Origin: VMCP01 sp964527775
GTDB lineage: Bacteria; Bacteroidota; Bacteroidia; NS11-12g; UBA955
DNA length: 22,960 bases
Assembly (NCBI GenBank): GCA_964527775.1
Contig: CAZGQS010000029.1
Span: forward strand, 1 to 22,960
Reading direction: 5' to 3'
This document shows positions 1 to 7,200 of the stretch, in pieces (the stretch's first letter is position 1; every line of letters begins with the position of its first letter). Both the position numbers and the translations under genes were made by a program. The notes beneath the pieces were generated by a model, which was not told the DNA's origin, did not search any database, and saw nothing but the letters and a program-made list of their open reading frames with translations.

Positions 1-1
1 T

Positions 2-82
2 ACTCTAATGACAAGTAAATGGGAACTATTGTGGGACATTGAAAAACAGTGGTTAAATGACAATAAAAATCGATTTGAATAA
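2..82 (+). CDS. C-terminal end of an unknown protein (partial)
   Basis: An open frame enters from the left edge and ends at TAA (80-82). The 26 visible residues are polar and rich in Trp, Lys and Asn (for example KWELLWDIEKQWLNDN) and predict an amphipathic helix. I do not recognise the family. The gene ends 7 bases before an attC-like site at 90, the arrangement expected for the gene of an integron cassette. The start and most of the gene lie outside the window. It may begin at the ATG at position 8, but that would give only 24 residues, so a longer protein is more likely. Confidence 0.5.
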   Translation, partial: TLMTSKWELLWDIEKQWLNDNKNRFE

Positions 83-89
83 AAAGGCA

Positions 90-227
90 GCCCATAACTG
101 TCGTTTGGCTCAATGGCGGGTGACGCGGTCTATGGAACATTCTACTTATCATCAACTTTTGTGGTATTGACAGTTTTTGCTCCGAAATCCCCCCCCACTG
201 AGCCAAGCGCCCAACACGTTATATGGC
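90..227 (+). other. attC-like integron cassette recombination site
   Basis: A 138-bp imperfect inverted repeat with attC architecture. The outer arms are GCCCATAAC (90-98) and GTTATATGGC (218-227), which fit the R''/R' core consensus RYYYAAC/GTTRRRY only approximately. The inner arms are CGTTTGGCTCAATGGCGGG (102-120) against the C-run plus ACTGAGCCAAGCG (about 190-209); TTGGCTCA/TGAGCCAA (105-112 and 199-206) is a perfect 8-bp pair. The central 70 bases are unpaired, as in long attC sites. It lies between two same-direction unknown genes. The GTT of the R' box lies 32 bases before the next ATG, a normal cassette leader. No integrase gene is visible, so this would be part of an integrase-less attC cluster or the distal part of an integron. 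Confidence 0.72.
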
Positions 228-249
228 ATTTTAAATACGGACACCACCT

Positions 250-774
250 ATGATAATCGAAGCAGAAATAATTAGTCAACCATTTTCAGGTGAATACACG
301 GAAAGAATTTACGACAATGAAAGTGTGTGGAATACTCAAAGTTGGACTTTTATAAAGTTTACCAATGACGATTACTCAGAATGGTGCGGACAATTTCGTG
401 GCTTCCCAAGGCAAGTTGGAGTTTCGAAATTCAGAGAAATAGTTTTAGTTTTAACATCGGACTACTTATATCAGCTTGACAGAAAAACCGGCGAACTGAA
501 AGAGTTTGAAGACCAACCGCAATTTCAAAACTTTACAACAACCCCTAATGGTGATTTTATTCTTGCAGACTACTACAGTATTAAGAAAGTTACAACAAGT
601 ATAAAAGAAATAGAACCTATTGAAAGTCCAATAGAAATGGACAACATTGTATTTAAACAATGGGACAACGAAAAACTTGAATTTACTTGTGAAGAATTTT
701 CGAATTGGGACAGGTACTTAACTATGACCTATGATAGTGAAACAAACAAGATTGAAATAAAAAATGCTACATAA
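250..774 (+). CDS. Hypothetical protein, probable integron cassette gene
   Basis: The 174-residue product has no signal peptide or membrane segment. It is acidic and rich in aromatic residues (WNTQSWTFIKF near residue 27, then EWCGQFRGFPRQ). The middle carries short strand-turn-strand units (LTSDYLYQLDRKTGEL, TTTPNGDFILADYYSIKKV) that resemble beta-propeller blades, and the end is another strand pair (LTMTYDSETNKIEIK). I do not recognise a named family and assign no function. The gene sits between a full attC-like site and what looks like the left half of another, in the cassette direction, and its TAA overlaps the downstream half-site. The AT-rich composition matches the flanking accessory genes. 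The start is the first ATG after the attC leader; no clear ribosome binding site is present. Confidence 0.7.
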   Translation: MIIEAEIISQPFSGEYTERIYDNESVWNTQSWTFIKFTNDDYSEWCGQFRGFPRQVGVSKFREIVLVLTSDYLYQLDRKTGELKEFEDQPQFQNFTTTPNGDFILADYYSIKKVTTSIKEIEPIESPIEMDNIVFKQWDNEKLEFTCEEFSNWDRYLTMTYDSETNKIEIKNAT

Positions 775-846
775 TAGCTATTGGCAATAGGTGGGGGGCT
801 TACCCATTTGAAAGTTTTGTGGCTGCCAAAAGTTCATTTCTCCGAA
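766..846 (+). other. Possible left half of a truncated attC site
   Basis: The sequence from GCTACATAA (766-774) through CTATTGGCAATAGGTGGGG matches the left arm of the attC site at 90 in order and spacing (CATAA, TTGGC, AAT, GG, GGG). It is followed by a loop-like stretch ending TCTCCGAA (839-846), comparable with GCTCCGAA (179-186) in the complete site. The expected right arm (a partner of TTGGCAATAG and a GTTRRRY box) is absent; sequence belonging to the hip module starts instead. I infer a site cut by a deletion or insertion junction near 847. The similarity is short, so this could be chance. Confidence 0.42.
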
Positions 847-891
847 CTAGCTTTTGATGCTATTTATGGTTTTTTTGATTCGATTTTTCGA

Positions 892-1218
892 CTAGATGCT
901 TACATTGCATTGTTTTGCATAGATTTCCCAATTGAAAACAACAGCTTGCACTTCATCAATGATTTTATTTGCGTCTTTTATATTAAAATATTCCCCCAAT
1001 TCCATGAGATGTTTTCTCGTGGGATTTTTACTCTCTCTTGCTACGGTTGTGCTGTGCATGCCATGTCTCGAAGAGGAAAAAGTCAAATCAAAGGCAGGTG
1101 CTACTTTCCAAGTTCCATCATCAACCATTAAAAAAGCAAAGTTCTTACTGTGATCATCTCGATTGTGTGCAAATACGTTAAAAGCAGCCAGGCGCAATAT
1201 TTTTTCCACGTGTTTCAT
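892..1218 (-). pseudogene. hipA: HipA-type kinase remnant (C-terminal quarter only)
   Basis: The 108-residue frame matches the end of HipA-family serine/threonine kinases. HNRDDHSKN (residues 18-26) carries the catalytic Asp and the metal-binding Asn, and APAFDLTFS (40-48) carries the metal-binding Asp of the DFG-like position. The remainder, with NPTRKHL, matches the C-terminal helices. Family members have roughly 400 or more residues. Here the N-subdomain, glycine-rich loop and ATP-binding lysine are missing, so it cannot be an active kinase. The frame keeps its own ATG two bases after the stop of the upstream antitoxin gene, where an intact hipA would begin. This suggests an in-frame internal deletion that joined the first few codons to the C-terminal quarter. 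It could still be translated as a small protein. Confidence 0.8.
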
Positions 1219-1220
1219 AA

Positions 1221-1508
1221 TTACCTCGTTTTATCGCTGAATAATTTTTCTATCTTTTCTAAATTATCCAATGGTTTGAAAATGAGTTCAAAGTCGTTTA
1301 ACCGATTTAAAACCTGAGCAAGTTTTAATAATGACTTCAGCGAAATTTGTCCAGTTAATTCAAATCGTTTGATGCTTCCCAACGAAACACCCGACCGTTT
1401 GGCCAATTCAGCCTGAGTTAAACCCATCTGTTTCCTTAATGTTTTGTGCTTAAAAGGAACATCCACCAGAATATCCGTTGGATTCTTATTGACGCCAAAT
1501 TTTAACAT
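1221..1508 (-). CDS. hipB: HipB-like antitoxin / XRE-family repressor
   Basis: A 95-residue DNA-binding protein. A helix-turn-helix of the XRE/Cro type covers about residues 20-70, with the typical LRKQMGLTQAELAKRSGVS and GSIKRFE segments. In HipBA modules this protein neutralises the HipA kinase and represses its own operon by binding palindromes upstream. The next gene on the same strand, two bases on, is the HipA remnant, so the antitoxin now lacks a functional toxin. I chose the ATG at 1508 over the TTG at 1529: the TTG start would place seven extra residues inside the promoter-proximal palindrome at 1509-1530, and ATG gives the normal N-terminal length. Autoregulation through the two palindromes upstream is inferred. 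Confidence 0.85.
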   Translation of the reverse strand: MLKFGVNKNPTDILVDVPFKHKTLRKQMGLTQAELAKRSGVSLGSIKRFELTGQISLKSLLKLAQVLNRLNDFELIFKPLDNLEKIEKLFSDKTR

Positions 1509-1571
1509 AATAGCTAATATATTAGACAAAAGAACTGAAATATATTTAAAATAGCTAATATGTTAGCTATT
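1509..1571 (-). promoter_or_regulatory. Paired palindromic operators upstream of hipB
   Basis: AATAGCTAA-TATG-TTAGCTATT (1550-1571) is a perfect 9-bp inverted repeat. A second copy, AATAGCTAA-TATA-TTAGACAAA (1509-1530), has the same left arm and an imperfect right arm, and directly abuts the hipB ATG. The centres are 41 bp apart, close to four helical turns, so two HipB dimers would sit on the same face of the DNA. The site next to the ATG would also cover the translation start region. Binding by HipB is inferred from position and from the known operator arrangement of HipBA systems. Confidence 0.65.
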
Positions 1572-1683
1572 TATAACCTTGCGTTTTAAGTCAAATTTGA
1601 ATTTGCAGGTAATAATAGAACTCTTACCACAGGGGTATGAATAATGTGACGACTCAGATAGACAACCAAAAACTGTTGTGACA

Positions 1684-1740
1684 TGCGGAGAACAATTAAA
1701 ATATTTGCCGCATTTTTGCGGAGAATAATGCTTATATTTA
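1684..1740 (+). promoter_or_regulatory. Repeat-containing promoter region of the fic gene
   Basis: TGCGGAGAACAAT (1684-1696) and TGCGGAGAATAAT (1717-1729) are direct repeats with one mismatch, 33 bp apart (about three helical turns). Between them TTGCCGCA is an inverted copy, so CCGCA-TTTT-TGCGG (1708-1721) is also a hairpin. TATATTTA (1733-1740), close to the Bacteroidota -7 box TAnnTTTG, follows and lies 21 bases before the GTG of the fic gene. The repeats are good candidates for binding sites of the Fic protein's own winged-helix domain or of another regulator. Confidence 0.45.
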
Positions 1741-1761
1741 CTGCAACATCTATTCCCAAAA

Positions 1762-2859
1762 GTGGCTAAATACATTTACGAATACAAAAATTGGACAGAT
1801 TTCACTTGGCGCGAAACCGATATCAATGCCATATTTGGTGAAGTCCGCAACCTGCAAGGTAAGATTGTAGGACAGATGAATACATTGGGTTTTGCCACCA
1901 AAGAGGAAGCGACACTTACTACTTTGACGCTTGACGTTATTAAATCATCTGAAATAGAAGGAGAAAAACTCGACTATGACCAAGTGCGTTCATCCATTGC
2001 AAGAAGACTAGGTATTAATATAGCCGGACTTGTTCCTGCAAATAGAAACGTGGAAGGAGTTGTTGAAATGATGCTTGATGCAACCCAAAATTATCTAAAA
2101 CCACTGACCAACGAGCGATTGTTTGGCTGGCATTCGGCACTCTTTCCGACCGGACACAGCGGAATGCACAAAATAGAAGTTGGAAGCTATCGCACTGGTG
2201 AGATGCAAATAGTTTCCGGTGCGATGGGAAAAGAAAAAGTTCACTATGAAGCGGTTCCTGCAAACCGAGTTCAAGAAGAAATGGACAGTTTTTTAAAATG
2301 GTTCAACAATCATGATAAAATGGACCCGGTTATAAAATCTGCAATTGCCCATTTCTGGTTTATCATTATCCACCCATTTGACGATGGTAATGGAAGAATA
2401 GCAAGAGCAATTTCGGATTTAATGCTTGCCCGTGCAGACAATACTACTGAACGATATTATAGTATGTCAAGCCAAATTTTGGTTGAAAGAAAGCAGTATT
2501 ACGAGATTCTACAAAAAGTTCAACATAGCACTAGCGATATTACAGAGTGGTTAGGCTGGTTTTTGCATTGCCTTAGAAATTCTCTATTGGCAACAGAGGC
2601 TACGATGCAAAAAATATTGCGAAAAATTGAGTTCTGGAAAGTTCACGAAAGTAGGGAGTTCAACGCACGACAAAGATTAATGTTAAATAAACTTTTTGAC
2701 GGATTTGACGGAAAACTGAAATCATCAAAGTGGGCAAAGATTGCCAAATGTTCACCCGATACCGCATTGCGTGACATTAAGGATTTAATGGTCAAAGGAA
2801 TTTTACGTCAAGAGCAACAAGGTGGGCGAAGCACAAACTACGAACTTGCAGATTTCTGA
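1762..2859 (+). CDS. Fic-family protein adenylyltransferase with C-terminal winged helix
   Basis: A 365-residue Fic protein, presumed to transfer AMP from ATP to a hydroxyl side chain of a target protein. The active-site loop HPFDDGNGRIAR is at residues 204-215 with the catalytic His204. An N-terminal inhibitory helix motif (S/T)xxxE(G/N) is present as SSEIEG at 62-67, so the enzyme is of the class that holds itself inactive through Glu66. Residues about 305-360 form a winged helix-turn-helix (AKIAKCSPDTALRDIKDL, then a GGRSTNYEL wing), typical of the long bacterial Fic proteins. The frame opens with GTG; there is no ATG near it and the preceding in-frame codons lead to a stop at 1726. The gene is AT-rich, monocistronic and part of the accessory segment. 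The target is unknown. Confidence 0.93.
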   Translation: MAKYIYEYKNWTDFTWRETDINAIFGEVRNLQGKIVGQMNTLGFATKEEATLTTLTLDVIKSSEIEGEKLDYDQVRSSIARRLGINIAGLVPANRNVEGVVEMMLDATQNYLKPLTNERLFGWHSALFPTGHSGMHKIEVGSYRTGEMQIVSGAMGKEKVHYEAVPANRVQEEMDSFLKWFNNHDKMDPVIKSAIAHFWFIIIHPFDDGNGRIARAISDLMLARADNTTERYYSMSSQILVERKQYYEILQKVQHSTSDITEWLGWFLHCLRNSLLATEATMQKILRKIEFWKVHESREFNARQRLMLNKLFDGFDGKLKSSKWAKIAKCSPDTALRDIKDLMVKGILRQEQQGGRSTNYELADF

Positions 2860-2955
2860 AATCAAGGTTTTTGGAGACAACAACAACCAAGAACTGAACC
2901 CAAACATGCACACCAAAACTGACACAAAATAAATTCTCAGCCCTCACCTTTAAAC

Positions 2956-2986
2956 TAAAAAGCCCCCAAATTGGAGGCTTTTTTTT
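2956..2986. terminator. Bidirectional rho-independent terminator between fic and tRNA-Met
   Basis: AAAAAGCC at 2957-2964 pairs with GGCTTTTT further on, with an inner CC/GG and AA/TT extension and a single mismatch. On the plus strand the stem is followed by a run of T residues (to 2986). On the minus strand the opposite arm also ends in TTTTT. It can therefore stop transcripts of fic from the left and of tRNA-Met from the right. Confidence 0.75.
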
Positions 2987-2988
2987 CG

Positions 2989-3062
2989 TAGCGAAGGGGG
3001 GAATTGAACCCCCGACCTCAGGGTTATGAATCCTGCGCTCTAACCACCTGAGCTACCTCGCC
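2989..3062 (-). tRNA. tRNA-Met (anticodon CAU)
   Basis: The minus strand folds into a full cloverleaf of 74 bases: acceptor GGCGAGG against CTTCGCT with two G-U pairs, D arm GCTC/GAGC, anticodon loop TTCATAA giving CAT, variable loop AGGTC, and T arm GGGGG-TTCAATT-CCCCC. The anticodon stem ends in an A-C mismatch next to the loop. CCA is not encoded. The paired first base rules out initiator tRNA, which has an unpaired 1-72. Elongator Met is most likely; a tRNA-Ile read after lysidine modification shares the CAU anticodon, but the arm sequences look like Met. The 3' end faces the accessory segment at 1-2950. Confidence 0.93.
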
Positions 3063-3076
3063 TGATTTTCAGGGTG

Positions 3077-3107
3077 CAAAAATAGTGATTTTCTGCCAAT
3101 ATGCAAA
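3077..3107 (-). promoter_or_regulatory. Promoter of the tRNA-Met gene
   Basis: On the minus strand TTTG (3107-3104), 19 bases of spacer and TATTTTTG (3084-3077) match the Bacteroidota primary-sigma consensus TTTG / TAnnTTTG in both boxes and spacing. The start of transcription would fall about 8 bases before the mature tRNA 5' end at 3062. Confidence 0.7.
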
Positions 3108-3112
3108 AAGCT

Positions 3113-4183
3113 TTACTTTTTTAATACGCGCTGCAAACTTTCAAATACGGTTTCAGTGGTTAAATCTTCCATGCACGATGTGCCTAACTTGCACTTACCC
3201 AAATAGAAACACTGACATTCCTTCGATGGTTGAACAATCTCACCTTTGTTGAATAAATCGAATTCATGGGCATTAAAAATGTTGTTCATTAGTACAATTC
3301 TTTTGCCCAATCCCAAAGTTAAATGCATCCCCATGGTAACTTGAGTAACCACAGCATCGCACTGATCAATCAAGTTGATGAAATGGCTCAAAGAAAAATG
3401 TCCCAAATAAGGAGCGCCGCTGCCTTCTTGAATTTCTAAATTTCGCTCGTGCTCCTGACTACCGCCCAAAAGCAAAGGGTAATACCCCGCATCTTGTATC
3501 TTTTTGGCCAGTTCAACCCATTTCTCAATGCTCCACAATCTAGTGGTCCAACGATCGCCGCAGCCTGTGTTCAACCCAATGATTTTTTTACCTGTAGGAA
3601 GATTCCAAGAATAACCTTTATCTGAATGATTATCAAGAAGGTATGGCTCTCCATGGTATTCCATCCCACACAATTCAAAAATTTCTGTGCAGTAGTTTTT
3701 TGTGTTGGCTTTGCTAACATCGTCAAACAAGCCTGTATCAAATTTGTGCTGGGCCAATTCATTGGCAGGCTGAGTAGCGCCATCTTTCAAAATATAGCCA
3801 TATTTTTCTTTGGCAGATACCATTTTCAATAGGGCCGACGCTTCTTTTTCCTTATCCAAATTGATGGCAATATCCCAATCAACGTTGGTGACATAAAGTT
3901 GTGCCTCAATGCCCAATTTATAGATTTCATGGATTTCACCCTTCGGGAGGATATCTGGAAAAAGGGTAATCCAAGTGAATTTTGCGTTGGGATAAAGCGA
4001 TTTATATCGAGTAATCAAGGGCGTTGTTCGAATTACGTCGCCCATCGCACCCAGTTTTATAATTAAAATGCGTTTCTCGATTTGTGTGTATTCGGGACAG
4101 TTTTCGCAGTGATATCCGTGCGTTTTGTGGGGTTTACAAGGTATATGTCCCAAAAAATGCAGGCAATCAGGTTTGTAATGCAT
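3113..4183 (-). CDS. Glycosyltransferase family 9 (heptosyltransferase-like) protein
   Basis: This 356-residue protein belongs to the ADP-heptose:LPS heptosyltransferase superfamily (GT9, GT-B fold). After residue 35 comes the family's opening segment RILIIKLGAMGDVIRTTPL. The second Rossmann domain starts near residue 195 with KKIIGLNTGCGDRWTTRLW, followed by a nucleotide-sugar binding segment (LLGGSQEHE) and a donor-site region VTQVTMGMHL. Its unusual parts are an N-terminal extension with four Cys and several His (C7, C16, C26, C29) and a C-terminal cluster CQCFYLGKCKLGTSC. The donor sugar is not predictable; ADP-heptose is not assured in Bacteroidota. It probably acts on lipopolysaccharide or a surface glycan at the inner face of the inner membrane. 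A near-consensus promoter box lies four bases before the ATG. It stands alone, not in a sugar cluster. Confidence 0.85.
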   Translation of the reverse strand: MHYKPDCLHFLGHIPCKPHKTHGYHCENCPEYTQIEKRILIIKLGAMGDVIRTTPLITRYKSLYPNAKFTWITLFPDILPKGEIHEIYKLGIEAQLYVTNVDWDIAINLDKEKEASALLKMVSAKEKYGYILKDGATQPANELAQHKFDTGLFDDVSKANTKNYCTEIFELCGMEYHGEPYLLDNHSDKGYSWNLPTGKKIIGLNTGCGDRWTTRLWSIEKWVELAKKIQDAGYYPLLLGGSQEHERNLEIQEGSGAPYLGHFSLSHFINLIDQCDAVVTQVTMGMHLTLGLGKRIVLMNNIFNAHEFDLFNKGEIVQPSKECQCFYLGKCKLGTSCMEDLTTETVFESLQRVLKK

Positions 4184-4187
4184 GTCG

Positions 4188-4195
4188 CGAAATTA
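4188..4195 (-). promoter_or_regulatory. Possible -7 box of the GT9 gene
   Basis: On the minus strand TAATTTCG matches TAnnTTTG at all but one base and lies four bases before the ATG at 4183. This is the same spacing as in recG and fabG, implying a leaderless message. Confidence 0.4.
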
Positions 4196-4267
4196 GGTTA
4201 TTTCAGAAAAATGACGTGCGTTGGCAACTAAAATGCCTAAAAAATTGTCTAATTTAGTAGTTTGAAA

Positions 4268-7200
4268 ATGGGCTTAAAACCGTTAAAAAATTATAGCTTT
4301 TTGACTTTGAAATTTTGGATGTTTTTGCTCGCTTTTGCAGTGGCTGGAATTTCCAATGCTTCACACTTGGTGGGTGGTTTTCTGACCTATGAATGGCTGG
4401 GTACCAACGGCACCAACACCCAATACAGAGTTACATTTTTCGTTTACCGCGATTGTGCCAAAGACGGCACCAATGAAGAGGTGCCTTTTGATCCAGAATT
4501 AGATTTATGTGTTTACAAGGGTGATAAAAAGATTCATACCACTTACGTAATCAAACTTTTAGCCAAGAAAAAAGTGCAGCCCGTCGGCAATACCAATTGT
4601 CCGGAAATAGCTTCGGCATGTTTGGAACAGGGTATTTATGAATCAACCATCAGCTTGCCTAACAGCAACACCGGTTATCATCTGAAATGGGAGCGCTGCT
4701 GCCGAAACACTCAAAACAACCTCCGAAATCAATTTGGTGAGGCCTATCAGGGACAAACCTACTACGGGTTTATTCCTCCAACGAACATAAAGAATAGCTC
4801 ACCGTATTTTCAGGATATTCCAGTTCCCTTTATTTGTCGTAATGATACCATCACCATCAGAAATCGTGCACTCGACCCAGATGGAGATTCCCTGTCTTAC
4901 AAATTGGTAACGCCTTGGCAAGGTGCAGATATGAACAATCCTACCTTGCAAACCTGCCCATCTACCATGACCACGCCTTTTCCAGTGGTAGACTACAATA
5001 CCGGTTATTCAGCAACCAAACCGTTTGGGAGCGCGGGAATTGCCAGCATAGATGCATTCAACGGACTTACCACTTACATGTCTACCGTTGCAGGTCGATT
5101 CGCCGTTGCAATTGAGGTTACAGAGTGGAGAAATGGGGTCGCAATTTCCACGGTGAGGTTAGATCTTCAAATTTTGGTTATCAATTGTTCTCCAAACAAT
5201 AAACCCACTCTAGAGTACACTAAAGGGAAACGCTATTGGGAATTGGAATTGGGTGAGCCTATTTGCTTCGATGTAAAAGCTGTTGATGCTAAAGATATTG
5301 ATGACGTGGTGACTTTGAAGGCTTATGGAGATATCATCACGGGTTCTTCTAGCTACACGGGTCCTAAAGCTACATTTAATCCTTCATTGCCTGTTGCAGG
5401 AAAAGCAAGCATCACTTCTCAATTCTGCTGGAATCCGGGTTGTAATGTGAGCACTCAAGATACTTTCCGGGTGATTTTTGAGGCTTATGACGATGGATGT
5501 CCGTCCAAATTCATCAATCAGAACGTCCTGATAAAATACAAGCCCTTCAGTCCCCAGGAAAAAATAAGCGGACCATCAAACGTCTGTCAAGATCAGCAAG
5601 GAGTGGTATACACTGCGAATAAGCGCGACTATAAAAACACTCTAAAATGGAGCGTAACAGGCGGCACCATCATTGGCTCTGATACTGCTACCAAAATTGT
5701 GATCAATTGGGGGAATTCAAATGCAGGAAAAGTTTTCCTTAGAACTACAAATACCTTTGGTTGTTCAGGAAGCCCTGATTCATTGAATGTGATTTTAAAT
5801 CCTGCTCCTGAAAAACCAAAGATCAGTGGGCGTGATACGGTATGTTTAACCAGATCTTACGTTTACACCATGAGCGGATCTGAAAATACGGTCTGGAAAC
5901 CCATTGGACACAAATCAAGTTCAGTCAATTTAGCCAATCGTACCATTACCATTGTTTGGGATGAAAATCACAATGGAGATCATCTACTGATTGCATATCA
6001 AATAAATGCAGCCGGATGTGAGGGCAAGCAAGATACGTTGAAGGTTACATTAGCCGCTGGTAGTTTACCCAAAATTACAGGACCAACAAGCGTTTGTCCA
6101 AACAATGACAACATTGAATACAATATTGAAAATCCTGAAATTGGTACTATTTATAAATTTTCAGCAACTGGTGCTCGAGCATTTAGATCACCAAGCAACG
6201 GCAAGGCGTTAATTGACTGGGGCGATGTTGGACCCGGTAAGGTCATGGTAATTGCTACCAATAGATTTGGTTGTAATGATACGGGATATTTTGATGTACT
6301 GATGACCCATGCTCTGTTGGGTCAACCGCCCATTGGCGATTCTTCGCTTTGTGAATTGACCAACAATGTTCCTTACAGAGTCAATAAAATCAGCGGCGAA
6401 GACTATTCTTGGTCTATTTCTGGGGGAAGTATTGCCTCAGGACAAAATACGGATAAAATAAGCGCCGATTGGGGTGTGGCTGGTAATGGTTGGGTTGGAG
6501 TTCGGTCTACGGGTTACGATCCCATCAACAAACGCGTTTGCCAAAGTTCATTGTATAAATTGAATGTAATTCTGCATCCTACACCTACATCTAATCTGTT
6601 CCCAGATGTGCAACCAGAACAATGTCAACAGAACAATCAATCCTTCACCATTCTTGATTTTTCAACCTTGGTTGGTGTTGACTTTGGTGATTCAATTGAA
6701 TTACAAATTACTCCTAATACAGGTTTGGTCTTAAATAAAATTCCTTCGGGTGGAACGGGTAAACCTAAACCCGGAAAACTAGAAATCAGCCTGCAGCAAT
6801 TTGGAACATTTACTATCAGAGCACGCATCATTTCAAAGTTTGGTTGTCCTGGACCTTGGGATGAAACTAAAATCACCATAAATCCTAAACCCATAAACAC
6901 ACTTTTGGTGGGTGACTCGGTAATTTGCAATCCCAATGTAAACAATATTGGGTATGTCATCAATGGGAATTCGGGCAGCTCATACATTTGGAAATTGACC
7001 GGCGGCTCCTGGTCAACCAATGCCGGAACTGGCAATATAGGTTCGGTCAATTGGGATGTTTCTGTGCCAATAAGAAATCTTACGGTTAGGGAGATATCTG
7101 ACAAAGGTTGCCCTGGTGACAGCATTTCATGGAATATATATTATGATAATCCATGGGTGGAAAGTCGCTTAGTTACGGTTTCACCGCCTCCAGATAAAGA

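Noticed and set aside
781..1153. Plus-strand open frames of 116 and 73 residues
   Set aside because: They lie opposite the HipA remnant, which has clear family motifs; their own translations are low-complexity and unlike any protein I know.
1563..1775. Minus-strand 70-residue frame between hipB and fic
   Set aside because: It crosses operator and promoter elements of two genes, is rich in Cys, Ser and Tyr with no domain, and has no start signal.
2989..3062. tRNA as initiator tRNA-fMet
   Set aside because: The first and seventy-second bases can pair and the sequence lacks the three G-C pairs typical at the base of the initiator anticodon stem; elongator Met fits better.
6637..7125. Minus-strand 162-residue frame inside the large T9SS protein gene
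   Set aside because: It is antisense to well-supported Ig-like repeats; the proline- and leucine-rich translation is typical of an antisense shadow.
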